64,000 bases of DNA. Source: Anthopleura xanthogrammica. Taxonomy: Eukaryota > Cnidaria > Anthozoa > Actiniaria > Actiniidae. Positions 1-12,824 of this stretch are shown piece after piece. The first letter of the stretch is position 1, and each line of letters starts with the position of its first letter. The position numbers were made by a program, and so were the translations under genes. The notes below the pieces were generated by a model. That model worked only from the letters and a program-made list of their open reading frames with translations, was not told where the DNA came from and searched no databases. Location: contig OZ025206.1 of the NCBI GenBank assembly GCA_964019055.1, positions 2,994,501-3,058,500 on the forward strand. The letters run 5' to 3'.

Positions 1-40
1 CACTTCGCTTGAACCACTATCCACTTTTGGTCGATCAAGC

Positions 41-578
41 TTGATTAGCAGTCTAACTGCCACATCTGATATTTCTGGCCATTGAAATTCTCGGGTTATA
101 TAGATAGATAGATAGATAGTTTATTTATAAAAGCTATAAAAGTATAAAAACTATAGGAAACTAAATATATGCAAAAAAAATTAAATATATACTAATAAGG
201 AAATAAAGATATATACGCTAGATTGATAAAAGTTTAAAATTACGACAAAATCTTAGGCCTTAAGGGCATTATGAATAATAAAACTATTTTGAAATCTTTT
301 GGTCTTGATTAGCAGTCTAACTGCCACATCTGATATTTCTGGCCATTGAAATTCTCGGGTTATATAGATAGATAGATAGATAGTTTATTTATAAAAGCTA
401 TAAAAGTATAAAAGTATAAAAACTATAGGAAACTAAATATATGCAAAAAAAATTAGATATATACTAATAAGGAAATAAAGATATATACGCTAGATTGATA
501 AAAGTTTAAAATTACTACAAAATCTTAGGCCTTAAGGGCATTATGAATAATAAAACTATTTTGAAATCTTTTGGTCTT
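41..578. repeat. Tandem duplication of a ~265-275 bp block containing a GATA microsatellite
   Basis: Two nearly identical copies lie head to tail, about 41-304 and 305-578. Each starts with TTGATTAGCAGTCTAACTGC, has a short (GATA)n run about 75 bp in, and ends near GAAATCTTTTGGTCTT. The second copy has a small extra AAAGTATA step, so the copies are 264 and 274 bp. No coding potential was seen. The near identity suggests a recent event. Confidence 0.9.
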
Positions 579-1033
579 AAAGACAGGATTAAAACTTCGC
601 TTCTTCCTTAAATTACTACTGTTAGTCGGCTTCTGTTAGTCATCTATTCAACAACAGTTACTATGCCAGTGTATTGCCATTTCATATGATCAGTACCTAC
701 TTGCCAAAAACCACAGAAAACAGCTGAAGGGAATCCGCTACGAAGGTATAATGTGTTGGTTAGAACATCTGTTCTTCAAAGTTTGTCTGGCAGCTGTAAC
801 TTTTTTCGTTCAAAAAAGCTTTTTGTCGTTCCCTCAAGTTCTAAAACTTAATTGAGAGTTTGAATTACTAAATGTTGAAAATTATGTCCATGACATGTGA
901 ATTTTGATTAAAAACATTTGACTTCATGTATGGTGTTCTTGTCAAAAAGAACATGTTACTTAATGCAAAAATTATGCTGTCTCAAAAGCTCTGAATTTTT
1001 TAAATTACATTTTGCAAGTGGGACATGTGATGA
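579..1033. other. Non-coding stretch with one arm of a diverged direct repeat
   Basis: No gene is recognisable. Bases about 920-1033 are repeated in diverged form at about 1424-1530; both contain TTAATGCAAAA, then AAAGCTC, then TTTTGCAAGTG and GATGAGAAT. The two copies flank the foldback at 1034-1387, so this looks like an older tandem duplication interrupted by that element. Confidence 0.6.
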
Positions 1034-1387
1034 GAATACTCCAGTTTCACATTCGATGGAAACCGCTGTTTTTGAAGACCACAGACTCATTTGTACAGGC
1101 TTAGCCTCGCTTATAAGTCAGCTATTCAACGACATCATTAAAAGTCCGTGGGATTTCAAAACATTGGTATTGTTCAACTTACACATTCTTTACATTACGG
1201 TTGACTTATGCAAATCATTAGCAACAGCCAACTGTAATGTAAAGAATGTGCAAGTTGAATAATACCAATCCCATGGACTTTTAATGGTGCCTTTGAATAG
1301 ATGACTTATAAACGAGGCTAAGCCTGTACAAATGAGTCTGTGGTGTTCAAAAACAGCGGTTTCCATCGAATGTGAAACTGGAGTATT
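1034..1387. mobile_element. Large foldback (snapback) element, ~350 bp
   Basis: The left arm, from AATACTCCAGTTTCACATTC at 1034, returns as its reverse complement ending at 1387. The arms are about 165-170 bp with few mismatches and leave a small loop near 1210. An open frame of 114 codons across it is a by-product of the palindrome. The inner ~146 bp recur at 31603-31748 inside a SHMT intron, so this is a dispersed family. No transposase is encoded, so a non-autonomous element is inferred. Confidence 0.85.
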
Positions 1388-1633
1388 TAGCTCTTAATCA
1401 AGTAATAAATGTACTGTAAGTCCATGTAAGATATTCTCGTTGAAAAGCACACGTTATTAATGCAAAATTTATGACCTCTTAAAAGCTCATTATTTTTTAA
1501 ATTATGTTTTGCAAGTGAGATGTGATGAGAATTTAGCTCTTAATCAAGTAATAAATGTACTGTAAGTCTTTGCTTATAGATTGTTTGTGGTCAATTTATC
1601 ACATGTCAAATCATTAATGGTAACATGTAAGGT

Positions 1634-4600
1634 GAATTTTGGTTTTAGTCAAGACATTTAATGTACTTGTAAGTCTTTAATATTATGATTATTTGGTTAT
1701 TAATTTGGTTTTAGTCAAGACAATTAATGTACTTGTAAGTCTTTAATATTATGATTATTTGGTTATTAATTTGGTTTTAGTCAAGACAATTAATGTACTT
1801 GTAAGTCTTTAATATTATGATTATTTGGTTATTAATTTGGTTTTAGTCAAGCCATTTAATGTACTTGTAAGTCTTTAATATTATGATTATTTGGTTATTA
1901 ATTTGGTTTTAGTCAAGACAATTAATGTACTTGTAAGTCTTTAATATTATGATTATTTGGTTATTAATTTGGTTTTAGTCAAGCCATTTAATGTACTTGT
2001 AAGTCTTTAATATTATGATTATTTGGTTATTAATTTGGTTTTAGTCAAGACAATTAATGTACTTGTAAGTCTTTAATATTATGATTATTTGGTTATTAAT
2101 TTGGTTTTAGTCAAGCCATTTAATGTACTTGTAAGTCTTTAAGTATTATAATTATTTGGTTATTAATTTGGTTTTAGTCAAGACAATTAATGTACTTGTA
2201 AGTCTTTAAGTATTATAATTATTTGGTTATTAATTTGGTTTTAGTCAAGACATTTAATGTACTTGTAAGTCTTTAAGTATTATAATTATTTGGTTATTAA
2301 TTTGGTTTTAGTCAAGCCATTTAATGTACTTGTAAGTCTTTAAGTATTATAATTATTTGGTTATTAATTTGGTTTTAGTCAAGCCATTTAATGTACTTGT
2401 AAGTCTTTAATATTATGATTATTTGGTTATTAATTTGGTTTTAGTCAAGACATTTAATGTACTTGTAAGTCTTTAATATTATGATTATTTGGTTATTAAT
2501 TTGGTTTTAGTCAAGCCATTTAATGTACTTGTAAGTCTTTAAGTATTATAATTATTTGGTTATTAATTTGGTTTTAGTCAAGCCATTTAATGTACTTGTA
2601 AGTCTTTAAGTATTATGATTATTTGGTTATTAATTTGGTTTTAGTCAAGCCATTTAATGTACTTGTAAGTCTTTAATATTATGATTATTTGGTTATTAAT
2701 TTGGTTTTAGTCAAGCCATTTAATGTACTTGTAAGTCTTTAATATTATGATTATTTGGTTATTAATTTGGTTTTAGTCAAGCCATTTAATGTACTTGTAA
2801 GTCTTTAATATTATGATTATTTGGTTATTAATTTGGTTTTAGTCAAGCCATTTAATGTACTTGTAAGTCTTTAATATTATGATTATTTGGTTATTAATTT
2901 GGTTTTAGTCAAGCCATTTAATGTACTTGTAAGTCTTTAAGTATTATAATTATTTGGTTATTAATTTGGTTTTAGTCAAGCCATTTAATGTACTTGTAAG
3001 TCTTTAATATTATGATTATTTGGTTATTAATTTGGTTTTAGTCAAGCCATTTAATGTACTTGTAAGTCTTTAATATTATGATTATTTGGTTATTAATTTG
3101 GTTTTAGTCAAGCCATTTAATGTACTTGTAAGTCTTTAATATTATGATTATTTGGTTATTAATTTGGTTTTAGTCAAGCCATTTAATGTACTTGTAAGTC
3201 TTTAATATTATGATTATTTGGTTATTAATTTGGTTTTAGTCAAGCCATTTAATGTACTTGTAAGTCTTTAATATTATGATTATTTGGTTATTAATTTGGT
3301 TTTAGTCAAGCCATTTAATGTACTTGTAAGTCTTTAATATTATGATTATTTGGTTATTAATTTGGTTTTAGTCAAGCCATTTAATGTACTTGTAAGTCTT
3401 TAATATTATGATTATTTGGTTATTAATTTGGTTTTAGTCAAGCCATTTAATGTACTTGTAAGTCTTTAATATTATGATTATTTGGTTATTAATTTGGTTT
3501 TAGTCAAGCCATTTAATGTACTTGTAAGTCTTTAAGTATTATGATTATTTGGTTATTAATTTGGTTTTAGTCAAGCCATTTAATGTACTTGTAAGTCTTT
3601 AATATTATGATTATTTGGTTATTAATTTGGTTTTAGTCAAGCCATTTAATGTACTTGTAAGTCTTTAATATTATGATTATTTGGTTATTAATTTGGTTTT
3701 AGTCAAGACATTTAATGTACTTGTAAGTCTTTAATATTATGATTATTTGGTTATTAATTTGGTTTTAGTCAAGACATTTAATGTACTTGTAAGTCTTTAA
3801 TATTATGATTATTTGGTTATTAATTTGGTTTTAGTCAAGACATTTAATGTACTTGTAAGTCTTTAATATTATGATTATTTGGTTATTAATTTGGTTTTAG
3901 TCAAGACATTTAATGTACTTGTAAGTCTTTAATATTATGATTATTTGGTTATTAATTTGGTTTTAGTCAAGACATTTAATGTACTTGTAAGTCTTTAAGT
4001 ATTATAATTATTTGGTTATTAATTTGGTTTTAGTCAAGACATTTAATGTACTTGTAAGTCTTTAAGTATTATAATTATTTGGTTATTAATTTGGTTTTAG
4101 TCAAGACATTTAATGTACTTGTAAGTCTTTAAGTATTATAATTATTTGGTTATTAATTTGGTTTTAGTCAAGACATTTAATGTACTTGTAAGTCTTTAAG
4201 TATTATAATTATTTGGTTATTAATTTGGTTTTAGTCAAGACATTTAATGTACTTGTAAGTCTTTAAGTATTATAATTATTTGGTTATTAATTTGGTTTTA
4301 GTCAAGACATTTAATGTACTTGTAAGTCTTTAATATTATGATTATTTGGTTATTAATTTGGTTTTAGTCAAGACATTTAATGTACTTGTAAGTCTTTAAT
4401 ATTATGATTATTTGGTTATTAATTTGGTTTTAGTCAAGACATTTAATGTACTTGTAAGTCTTTAAGTATTATAATTATTTGGTTATTAATTTGGTTTTAG
4501 TCAAGCCATTTAATGTACTTGTAAGTCTTTAATATTATGATTATTTGGTTATTAATTTGGTTTTAGTCAAGACAATTAATGTACTTGTAAGTCTTTAAGT

Positions 4601-6278
4601 ATTATAATTATTTGGTTATTAATTTGGTTTTAGTCAAGACAATTAATGTACTTGTAAGTCTTTAATATTATGATTATTTGGTTATTAATTTGGTTTTAGT
4701 CAAGACAATTAATGTACTTGTAAGTCTTTAATATTATGATTATTTGGTTATTAATTTGGTTTTAGTCAAGACATTTAATGTACTTGTAAGTCTTTAATAT
4801 TATGATTATTTGGTTATTAATTTGGTTTTAGTCAAGACATTTAATGTACTTGTAAGTCTTTAATATTATAATTATTTGGTTATTAATTTGGTTTTAGTCA
4901 AGACATTTAATGTACTTGTAAGTCTTTAATATTATAATTATTTGGTTATTAATTTGGTTTTAGTCAAGACATTTAATGTACTTGTAAGTCTTTAATATTA
5001 TGATTATTTGGTTATTAATTTGGTTTTAGTCAAGACATTTAATGTACTTGTAAGTCTTTAATATTATGATTATTTGGTTATTAATTTGGTTTTAGTCAAG
5101 ACAATTAATGTACTTGTAAGTCTTTAATATTATGATTATTTGGTTATTAATTTGGTTTTAGTCAAGACATTTAATGTACTTGTAAGTCTTTAATATTATG
5201 ATTATTTGGTTATTAATTTGGTTTTAGTCAAGACAATTAATGTACTTGTAAGTCTTTAATATTATGATTATTTGGTTATTAATTTGGTTTTAGTCAAGAC
5301 ATTTAATGTACTTGTAAGTCTTTAATATTATGATTATTTGGTTATTAATTTGGTTTTAGTCAAGACATTTAATGTACTTGTAAGTCTTTAATATTATGAT
5401 TATTTGGTTATTAATTTGGTTTTAGTCAAGACATTTAATGTACTTGTAAGTCTTTAATATTATGATTATTTGGTTATTAATTTGGTTTTAGTCAAGACAT
5501 TTAATGTACTTGTAAGTCTTTAATATTATGATTATTTGGTTATTAATTTGGTTTTAGTCAAGACATTTAATGTACTTGTAAGTCTTTAATATTATGATTA
5601 TTTGGTTATTAATTTGGTTTTAGTCAAGACATTTAATGTACTTGTAAGTCTTTAAGTATTATAATTATTTGGTTATTAATTTGGTTTTAGTCAAGACATT
5701 TAATGTACTTGTAAGTCTTTAAGTATTATAATTATTTGGTTATTAATTTGGTTTTAGTCAAGACATTTAATGTACTTGTAAGTCTTTAAGTATTATAATT
5801 ATTTGGTTATTAATTTGGTTTTAGTCAAGACATTTAATGTACTTGTAAGTCTTTAATATTATGATTATTTGGTTATTAATTTGGTTTTAGTCAAGCCATT
5901 TAATGTACTTGTAAGTCTTTAAGTATTATAATTATTTGGTTATTAATTTGGTTTTAGTCAAGACATTTAATGTACTTGTAAGTCTTTAAGTATTATAATT
6001 ATTTGGTTATTAATTTGGTTTTAGTCAAGACATTTAATGTACTTGTAAGTCTTTAATATTATGATTATTTGGTTATTAATTTGGTTTTAGTCAAGACAAT
6101 TAATGTACTTGTAAGTCTTTAATATTATAATTATTTGGTTATTAATTTGGTTTTAGTCAAGACATTTAATGTACTTGTAAGTCTTTAATATTATGATTAT
6201 TTGGTTATTAATTTGGTTTTAGTCAAGACAATTAATGTACTTGTAAGTCTTTAATATTATGATTATTTGGTTATTAAT
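1634..6278. repeat. 66-67 bp minisatellite/satellite array, about 70 copies
   Basis: This is an uninterrupted head-to-tail array. Each unit contains TTAATTTGGTTTTAGTCAAG, then GACATT, GACAAT or GCCATT, then TAATGTACTTGTAAGTCTTT. Two length forms exist: 66 bp with AATATTATGA and 67 bp with AAGTATTATAA. Variants are clustered: a long GCCATT run covers about 2.5-3.7 kb and a long GACATT run about 3.7-5.9 kb. Unit frames carry stops and no ORF crosses the array. It ends abruptly at 6278. Confidence 0.97.
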
Positions 6279-6414
6279 TTTAATGGTTTAACTTAAATAT
6301 TTCTTAAAACAGAAATAGAAAAAAAAAGGAAAATTAGGGTAAACCAGAGTGTTAAGATATCTGAGTGTAAAAATTTTCAAAAGGTTATATTTTCAAAGGC
6401 TGTGGCTTAGACCA

Positions 6415-6475
6415 TGTAAAATGGCAGTTGGATGCTCTAACCACTGAGCTACAGGAAAGATTCATGATGAGTAGT
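6415..6475 (-). repeat. tRNA-derived SINE head fragment
   Basis: On the minus strand this reads CCTGTAGCTCAGTGGTTAGA followed by GCATCCAAC, the 5' half of a tRNA with its A box (TAGCTCAGTGG). No matching 3' half or B box follows. A similar, fuller tRNA-like head lies at 48108-48190. The rest of 6279-6800 shows no gene or clear repeat. Confidence 0.6.
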
Positions 6476-6800
6476 TATTTACAGGGTACTATGAATTCCT
6501 ATCAAGGAATTTTTCTGAGTTCCTTTCAGCTAGTGACAATTGATAAATTATTTCTATGCACCTTACTTTCCTAGCTAATAAATATGTATCATCATTTATA
6601 CTCGATCGCAGAAATGCGGAGTAGCATACATTTATGCATACATACATGGTTATTCCATATATACAAATACCTAATGAGATGCAAAAATGGAAAAAGTTCT
6701 AAAATAGGATCATGAATAGGATTGAAAGTTAACAAAAACAAGTATGTTCCTTGATGCAAGACATCAAATACATAAGGTTTTGAAGTACTATCAGATATTA

Positions 6801-7087
6801 CAGTCAAACTAAGAAAACCGTGAACACCTAAAATATGTCTGGAATGTTTATGTGTTTGATCAAAGCGCGGTCACGCAAGGTATTTTCCCGTTTAAAAGTT
6901 TCAAACTTCATATTTTAGTTTTATTCTCGTGAAATTAGAGATTTCTATTCAAGACAGACGGATACACGACAGAAGGATTTAAAACAAACTCTTTTCGTGG
7001 TGGTGGGAAACATCTTGTTTACAAGCAACGGTCTAAATAAACATTCCAGACATATTTTAGGTGTTCACGGTTTTCTTGGTTTGACAG
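6801..7087. mobile_element. MITE with ~50 bp terminal inverted repeats and TA target site
   Basis: The left end CAGTCAAACTAAGAAAACCG and the reverse complement of the right end match for about 50 bp, through ACACCTAAAATATGTCTGGA, with few mismatches. TA lies just outside each end (6799-6800 and 7088-7089), as in Tc1/mariner-type insertions. The 287 bp element has no coding capacity. Superfamily is inferred from the TA duplication only. Confidence 0.85.
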
Positions 7088-7429
7088 TAATAAATTATAT
7101 TTATTTTATTATTTTCACTTTTAGCACTAAAAATTCTCTAATCTATATTTAATAATATCTTATGGCGCTCAAATTGTACACTGTACTTTTCATATTCTTT
7201 ATGGATAAAACATCTTGAAAGATAATAATAACTATTATCGTCTGAAATTCTCATAGCTGGGCACAAACTTGTGCCCTACTAATCGGGGAGACTGATATGC
7301 AGCAATGGGTACAGAGTTATGAAATTTTTCATGTTTTTGCATCTAATTAGGTGCATAGAGTAGAGTATATAAAGTAAATTATTATTATTATTATTATTAT
7401 TAAAATCTTATGTTATTTATTCTTTGTAG

Positions 7430-7532
7430 CTGGCCATGCTGTTGGTTGCCATTTGTCATTGATGGCTGCAAAGATGTGCTCCACTCATGTCCCAACTGCA
7501 GAAGACAAGTTGGGTCTTACAGACGAATGTGA
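7430..7532 (+). CDS. 3' terminal exon of a LITAF-domain gene (partial)
   Basis: This exon follows a splice acceptor (TCTTTGTAG, ending 7429) and encodes 34 residues plus stop. They cover the C-terminal half of a LITAF (SIMPLE) domain: a Cys/Trp-rich hydrophobic stretch, then the H-x-C-P-x-C zinc motif as HSCPNC, ending in GSYRRM. It starts in the same phase as exon 2 of the intact paralogue at 11173-12824. A polyadenylation signal AATAAA lies at 7698-7703. No matching first exon with the CPYC half was found between the window start and here. Either it lies upstream of the window, making the 66-bp array intronic, or this is an orphan exon. LITAF-domain proteins bind endosomal/lysosomal membranes through this zinc-stabilised hydrophobic insert. 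Confidence 0.75.
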
Positions 7533-7697
7533 CGGCACATGATACTGATGCAATACCAGTATTGGTCTGAAAAGAAACTTGATACAACAAAACACTAGAG
7601 AAAAAAAATAGGCTTAGTGGTAGGGTGCAAATACTAAATCCATGATTTTAAATCATATTGTAAGTGCATAGAGTGATTTTACCTTTTTTTATTTTCA

Positions 7698-7703
7698 AAT
7701 AAA
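7698..7703 (+). promoter_or_regulatory. Candidate polyadenylation signal of the upstream LITAF-domain gene
   Basis: AATAAA lies 166 bp after the stop codon at 7530-7532, on the same strand. The position fits a 3' untranslated region of about 180-200 bp. It supports the exon being part of a transcribed gene but does not prove it. Confidence 0.5.
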
Positions 7704-8567
7704 CTCTAATTGAATAACAATAAGTAGTCTTAAAAGAGTACTAATTGACAGTTACAAAGTAACACACACAATAGTATCGATTAATTAATATGAGATAATC
7801 AAATCTTAAACCGTGATACAAAAGTTGCTTGTTAACGGTGTTGTAAATGATCAAATAGACACAAAAGCAAACAATGGAAATACTCTCTCTATTTGTGTAC
7901 TAATTATTTCACAGGTTAAGTAAAACCACTCTAGTTTCTAATTTGAGGCTATTAATCACTATCACTCAACCAGAACAGTGATTAATATCAATTCTTGGGG
8001 TGCAACCACATGGCTTAAAATCCCTTGAGATATAAATAACAATGAAACAGCCGCCATGTTGGTTGTTCTGACAAGAGAAGCTATTGAGGAATGCTTCGTT
8101 ATTGTCAACCAACATGTGCCCCAAAAATATACAGGCGACATCTACACATTCAAGCTCATTTTTACTTTTGCTTCGTTGTATTCCAGTATCTTGACAGAGT
8201 ATAATATCACCTTTGCATTGATATTAATGACATTCTGGTTGAAAAACTATGACTTGGTAGCAATTCCTCAAAACTCAGTAACAATTATTTTGTTTATTTT
8301 CATGGATTTAGTATTGTCACTATTATTGTGATGATCACTATATAGCACTTGTAAGGTTGAGAGATTTACTACAGTGTAAAAGTTTTAAACACGAGCCTGT
8401 ATCTAACCATTTTTTTTTGTATTTGAAATAGAAATTAGTGTTAAAAAGCATGTATACCTTGATTACAGTGGTTTTCAATATTATGTGGACTTGATTATGT
8501 TGAGAATAGTTGCAGAAGAAATATTGCTAGTATTACTACTCATATTACTGTTGCAAATAGATTACTT
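7704..8567. other. Intergenic, no gene recognised
   Basis: AT-rich sequence. A fragment at about 7944-7975 (CACTCAACCAGAAC) resembles the arm of the palindrome at 16838-16986. An open frame at 8056-8331 (91 codons) matches nothing I recognise and starts inside an inverted repeat (ATGTTGGTTGTTC against its complement near 8105), so it is not called a gene. Confidence 0.5.
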
Positions 8568-8729
8568 CCACCTCACGTCAACGCAGCTCAATTTGGAGGA
8601 CAAAACAGAAGAATCTCTTAAATATTGGAACCTATTGTTTTGTTCTCGAAATTGAGCTGCATTACAACATGTCGCAATGGGTCGTCTATAGTTTTGTGCA
8701 ACAAAGAGAGCTTGTTGCACGTGAGGTGG
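8568..8729. mobile_element. Small foldback element, family A copy 1
   Basis: Two nested inverted repeats. The outer pair is CCACCTCACGT near 8569 and ACGTGAGGTGG ending 8729. The inner pair is GCAGCTCAATTTGGAGGACA at 8583 and its complement ending 8660. The inner palindrome recurs at 13307-13443 and 33148-33260, with a more distant relative at 19650-19792. No coding capacity. Confidence 0.75.
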
Positions 8730-9657
8730 TAATAAACACAGATTTTTACCTTTATTACAAGGTAGTTGGAATTTGTATGAGAAGTATTAAAGCTACTGAG
8801 TCTAATTTCTAGCACAAAGCATCTGACAATTTTTCCTTTGACATTTTCTATGGAAATGAAAGTATTTCAACAGACAAAATAACAGAATTTTTTCCTGATA
8901 TTTCCTTTGATTTCGCTGTTCCATTTCTGCAGGACTCAGTTTGACAGAGTGCTTTGTGGGCTTTGATGCACATTGCCCATTATTGCCCATTGGATCATAT
9001 TTATGATGAACATCAACATTGAAATAGTCCACATATTATTGAAAATCCTAGCACATGCAAGCTTGGTGCACCATATTTGTCAATAAGGGCATCCATTTGT
9101 TGATTTATTGGTTTTATTAATCTGTCATGATTCATGGGACAATAATCATTTTGCATGATGGTGTCATTTGACCACCACTACCAAAATGCTTCGCGAATTT
9201 TCTTTCTTATTCAAATTTGTATTTCCTCATGAGAATAGTAAGACAATTGGTGCTAATTAACTGAACAAAAGAAAGTGTGCAAGGGATTCTGGTAGTTGTA
9301 GTTAATGATGCCATAATGCAAAAGGTCTTTTTGTCCTAACGTGTTATAGGTCAACTTCAATAACTTAACCTCACATATATTAGAAAACGTCTACATTTTC
9401 CACATAAAATCCTGCAACAAATCCAAAATGTATCTGTGTTTGATGTATTTCCATACCTTAGAAGCACACATCCCCTACCATCAAAAATAAACATTTCTTG
9501 TTCGGTGAAATAACAACTTCACATCTTATCGAGCGGGTGGATACAGAAATTTGCAAGGGGGTTGTCCGATATGCATGGAAAAAGTGACGTCAATAATCCT
9601 GATCTGACTTGTTTTGTATACTTAGATTTATTTTGTGGGTGTCCTGGGTACCAATGG
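8730..9657. other. Intergenic, no gene recognised
   Basis: A minus-strand open frame at 8802-9032 (76 codons) has no family resemblance I can name. The rest has no long frame, splice-linked exon or clear repeat. Confidence 0.4.
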
Positions 9658-9667
9658 ACATCTCCCT

Positions 9668-9885
9668 AGACTTGCTCCAAGTCTCTCTCTCAAATTTTTT
9701 TCCGTTGGTAAATCGGATTCAAATCGTGAACTTCCGGATACGAGAGCTTTCCGAAGGAATGACGCGAAGGAAAAGAGAAAAGTCTCTTTTCTCTCGCGCC
9801 ATTCCCTCGGAAAGCTCTCGTAACCGGAAGTGCTCGACTTCGATCCGACGGAAAAAATTTGCGAGAGAGACTTGGAGCAAGTCTA
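9668..9885. mobile_element. Near-perfect palindromic MITE with 10-bp target duplication
   Basis: The element begins AGACTTGCTCCAAGTCTCTC and ends with the complement, GAGAGACTTGGAGCAAGTCT then A. The arms run almost to the centre at about 9780. It is flanked by the direct repeat ACATCTCCCT at 9658-9667 and 9886-9895. A duplication of 9-10 bp is typical of Mutator-like elements, but superfamily assignment is inference. The overlapping open frames at 9609-9917 are artefacts of the palindrome. Confidence 0.88.
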
Positions 9886-9895
9886 ACATCTCCCT

Positions 9896-10460
9896 GGATT
9901 GCCCTATTTCACTATGACGTCACATCAAAACAATCTATTTTTAAACGCTAAGGATCATGGTCGCCAGAGGGGGCAAAATAGCAGCATTAAATCTCAATAA
10001 AATTTGGTTTGTGATATAGTGGGAAGTGAGAGCAGCTAAATATTACACTAAATATCCCGAACGAAAGAAGATTTAGCCTAAATTTTTATTATTCTTGCTC
10101 AAAGTGAAATAGGGCAATTCGGCCCCTGTTATCGATGCCATGAAACAACCACTGGGCTTGTTGGGGCACTGACTAGTTCAAAGGTAGTATCAAAATTTAT
10201 CCTTTTGGGGTTTCAGTTGTAGAGGGACTGGAAAACCACTGGAGAGAAAAACCCTGAAATCAAGGGTGAGACCTAATGAACTCAACTCGCATGTATTGTG
10301 GAGTCCAGAAGTCAAAGCCAAGATCCCAGAGACTCGGATGAGAGGCAAATGCGCTACTCCACCCTTGATGCCCAAATTACAAATCTGCAAATGTATTGGA
10401 TTGGTGTTGTAAAACAGATTTAACTATGCATACATTGATTTATACTGAGGCAAAAAATCC
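9896..10460. other. Intergenic, no gene recognised
   Basis: Contains GCTAAATATTACACTAAATA and similar AT-rich sequence and a weak minus-strand frame at 10190-10390. No conserved motif or splice-linked exon was found. Confidence 0.4.
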
Positions 10461-10463
10461 TTA

Positions 10464-10733
10464 AGGCGCGATTACACGGAGCAATTTTCTCTGCAACTTG
10501 TGTCGCAACGGCGTTGCGAGACAAGTTGCATGGAGCATTGCGGCGTGTAACCTACAGTGCAATTTGAAAAATGTTGCGAGACAAGTTGCAGCAATCGTTG
10601 CGAAAAGTAGAATTCGTTTCTACTTTCGGCAACGATTGCGTCTCCGTTGCACCGTGTAAACCCTCTTGCAACTTGTGTCGCAACGCCGTTGCGAGACAAG
10701 TTGCAGAGAAAATTGCTTCGTGTAATCGCGCCT
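10464..10733. mobile_element. Harbinger-like MITE with TTA target duplication
   Basis: The termini AGGCGCGATTACAC (10464) and GTGTAATCGCGCCT (ending 10733) are exact inverted repeats. The arms continue inward through the repeated motif GCAACTTGTGTCGCAACG and its complement. TTA lies outside each end (10461-10463 and 10734-10736), the PIF/Harbinger target size and sequence. The 270 bp are rich in CAACTTG/CAAGTTG boxes and carry no gene. Related elements with TTA-type ends lie at 14594-14976 and 17360-17481. Confidence 0.85.
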
Positions 10734-11172
10734 TTAGACTTGAAGGTTACAGATAACACAGTAAGATAAAGGTTGTGCAACATCAGAATATCCCACTGCA
10801 ATTCTTTTAGTATTTGCGAAAATTACTGAAAAAAATAAAAATCTAATTGATCATGAAAAGTATAAAAAAAACTTGACCGCTTTTATATTTGTTATCTGTC
10901 ATTCATCGGCACCGAAAATACGTGTTTTCAACGCAACCACCAAGGTACGCTCTAACCAGTTACTTAGCACCGATACATTTATTATTAACCAGTTCTAGTC
11001 AGTAGGTCGCCATATTGTCCTTGGAGAACAATAGAATAGTTATATACGTCAATGGTATTTTCGTTTAACGAGTTCTGTGAACAGGTGTTTTGTAAATACC
11101 TCAACATCACTAAGCCAAGAGTTCTCCACATTCTCTAAAATCGAATTCTCTGACTTGAAAAAAGCATCGACA

Positions 11173-12824
<1,652 letters not shown>

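Noticed and set aside
1634..6278. CRISPR-like regular repeats
   Set aside because: The 66-67 bp units are contiguous and have no unique spacers; the host is a eukaryote. This is a tandem satellite.
8056..8331. 91-codon hydrophobic frame as a membrane protein gene
   Set aside because: No family motif or splice partner was seen, it has AT-rich composition like the surroundings, and its start lies within an inverted repeat.
9609..9917. 102- and 62-codon frames
   Set aside because: They lie almost wholly within the palindromic MITE and its flanks.
11077..11172. N-terminal extension of the LITAF protein from the ATG at 11077
   Set aside because: In frame, but the extra 32 residues lack the Pro-rich character of family N-termini. 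The ATG at 11173 directly precedes that region. Transcript data could reverse this.
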